Assembly (NCBI GenBank): GCA_030596605.1
Contig: JAUVJI010000011.1
Span: 1-49,624, forward strand
Reading direction: 5' to 3'
From: Bacteroidales bacterium
GTDB lineage: Bacteria > Bacteroidota > Bacteroidia > Bacteroidales > JAADJA01
Length of the DNA stretch: 49,624 bases
How positions within the stretch are numbered: position 1 is the first letter of the stretch; each line of letters starts with the position of its first letter. The notes under the pieces were generated by a model, which worked only from the letters and a program-made list of their open reading frames with translations, was not told the DNA's origin and did no database searches. The position numbers and the translations under genes are program-made. Shown here in pieces: positions 48,826 to 49,624 of this stretch.

Positions 48826-48830
48826 GGTTT

Positions 48831-49624
48831 CTACTGTACCAGGATTTTTTTGGTGACAATTCCTCTATTGGTGAGGATTCTCAACATATATAATCCCCTG
48901 GCGGAGTCTTTAATGTCTATAAATATTTCATTACCCTCAGACGCGTTTTGCTGAAGTTCTGCTTTTTCTCTGCCGAGGTAATTAAAAATATTTATTTCCA
49001 ATATTTTCAGATCATTGTTTTCTGAAAGAAGATTTATCCTGAACCGGCCGTTATTCGGATTTGGAAATATGTCCAACTGATTTGATAAAGACAGTTCATT
49101 GATACCAAGGAACAGATTTACGCAGAATGTATAAGTCTCCTCATTATAATCATAGTTGCCTTCATCTTCAACAACGATCAGGTAAGTCCCTGCATTTACA
49201 TCAGCATTAGCATACATATCCTGACCACCGCTGGCATTTCCATCACCATCGTCAGCAATAAGTGTAAGTACATTTTCGATTACCTGGTAAATACCTATAT
49301 TCAGATCCAGATTATCAGGCACGGAAGTAACCGCTACTTCTATCTTACTGCTATCAGCCTCAATTTGCACTTCAAACCAATCCACATCATTGGCTATTGT
49401 ATAAAGATGATTATCTCCATAAATATTGGCTTCAAAACAGGTGTCTGCCGAAATAGGCGCTGCCTCCTCATAAATCTGGTTTAATTCCAGAGCGTTGGCC
49501 GTAAAGTCCACACAGAATGTATAAGTTTCCTCATTATAATCAATGTTGCCTTCATCTTCAACAACGATCAAATAAGTTCCCGGATTGATCACGGCATTGG
49601 AGAACATATCCTGGCCACCACCGG
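48831..49624 (-). CDS. T9SS secreted repeat protein, 5' end outside the window
   Basis: The frame is open to the right edge: residues GGGQD precede the first internal Met, so the true start lies beyond 49624. At least 264 residues are visible. They contain two copies of a 130-residue unit (GTYLIVVEDEGNIDYNEETY and GTYLIVVEDEGNYDYNEETY, with QDMFSNA and QDMYANA). The intervening part (CFEANIYGDNHLYTIANDVDWFEV, LDLNIGIYQV) resembles the pre-peptidase C-terminal (PPC) type of beta-sandwich. The end is a T9SS domain (LDIFPNPNNGRFRINL to GIVTKKILVQ). The catalytic or main domain, if any, is not in view. Confidence 0.8.
   Translation of the reverse strand, partial: GGGQDMFSNAVINPGTYLIVVEDEGNIDYNEETYTFCVDFTANALELNQIYEEAAPISADTCFEANIYGDNHLYTIANDVDWFEVQIEADSSKIEVAVTSVPDNLDLNIGIYQVIENVLTLIADDGDGNASGGQDMYANADVNAGTYLIVVEDEGNYDYNEETYTFCVNLFLGINELSLSNQLDIFPNPNNGRFRINLLSENNDLKILEINIFNYLGREKAELQQNASEGNEIFIDIKDSARGLYMLRILTNRGIVTKKILVQ

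Noticed and set aside
48645-48830. Short plus-strand frame overlapping the convergent spacer (48709-48954)
   Set aside because: It has no ATG-type start, covers the terminator hairpin and runs into the antisense of the T9SS sorting domain.

Overview
The window looks like chromosome of a low-GC Bacteroidota. Four things point there: many secreted proteins ending in a type IX secretion (T9SS) sorting domain with an 'YPNP' entry motif; Gram-negative envelope genes (kdsB, an LptF/LptG permease); several exact matches to the phylum's TAnnTTTG -7 promoter box; and typical phylum genes such as a bacterial GH3 protein and an HU-like/SPOR membrane protein. A lower rank cannot be fixed from sequence alone. 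I found no tRNA, rRNA or CRISPR array.

Layout. (1) 1-1675: tail of a possible transposase, a membrane protein whose reading frame has no normal start, and a small lipoprotein. (2) 1781-18805: surface and secreted proteins. A 1216-aa sortilin-like/PKD T9SS protein reads leftwards. Rightwards come a 498-aa T9SS protein, four related signal-peptide proteins built from tail-fibre-like 'GNVGIGT' repeats, and a seven-blade propeller protein. The four repeat proteins have neither a T9SS domain nor an S74 chaperone domain. (3) 18852-24838: a mixed zone with a frameshifted NHL-repeat T9SS gene, an AAA_14/DUF4143 ATPase behind a doubled operator-like repeat, trmB, and an 805-aa protein joining a winged-helix-like N-terminus, a PD-(D/E)xK-like region and a Cdc48-type AAA+ module. 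(4) 24871-35241: mostly housekeeping. A leftward operon runs dNK, csaA-like, MORN lipoprotein, kdsB, SPOR protein; then GH3, ispE, lptF/G, tgt, and a GT2/ECF sigma pair. (5) 35345-45294: five tandem paralogous T9SS proteins with sialidase-like repeats, four of them nearly contiguous. (6) 45681-49624: hutU, a cyclic-nucleotide-binding/AlbA_2 fusion, and the 3' end of another T9SS repeat protein.

The strongest candidates for undescribed biology are the AAA+/nuclease-like fusion, the CNB-AlbA_2 fusion, the tail-fibre-like secreted cluster with its near-identical internal duplications, the five-gene T9SS array, and a LytTR-like twin direct repeat between that array and hutU. None is a proven system. 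Every functional call rests on reading motifs by eye, with no database search.
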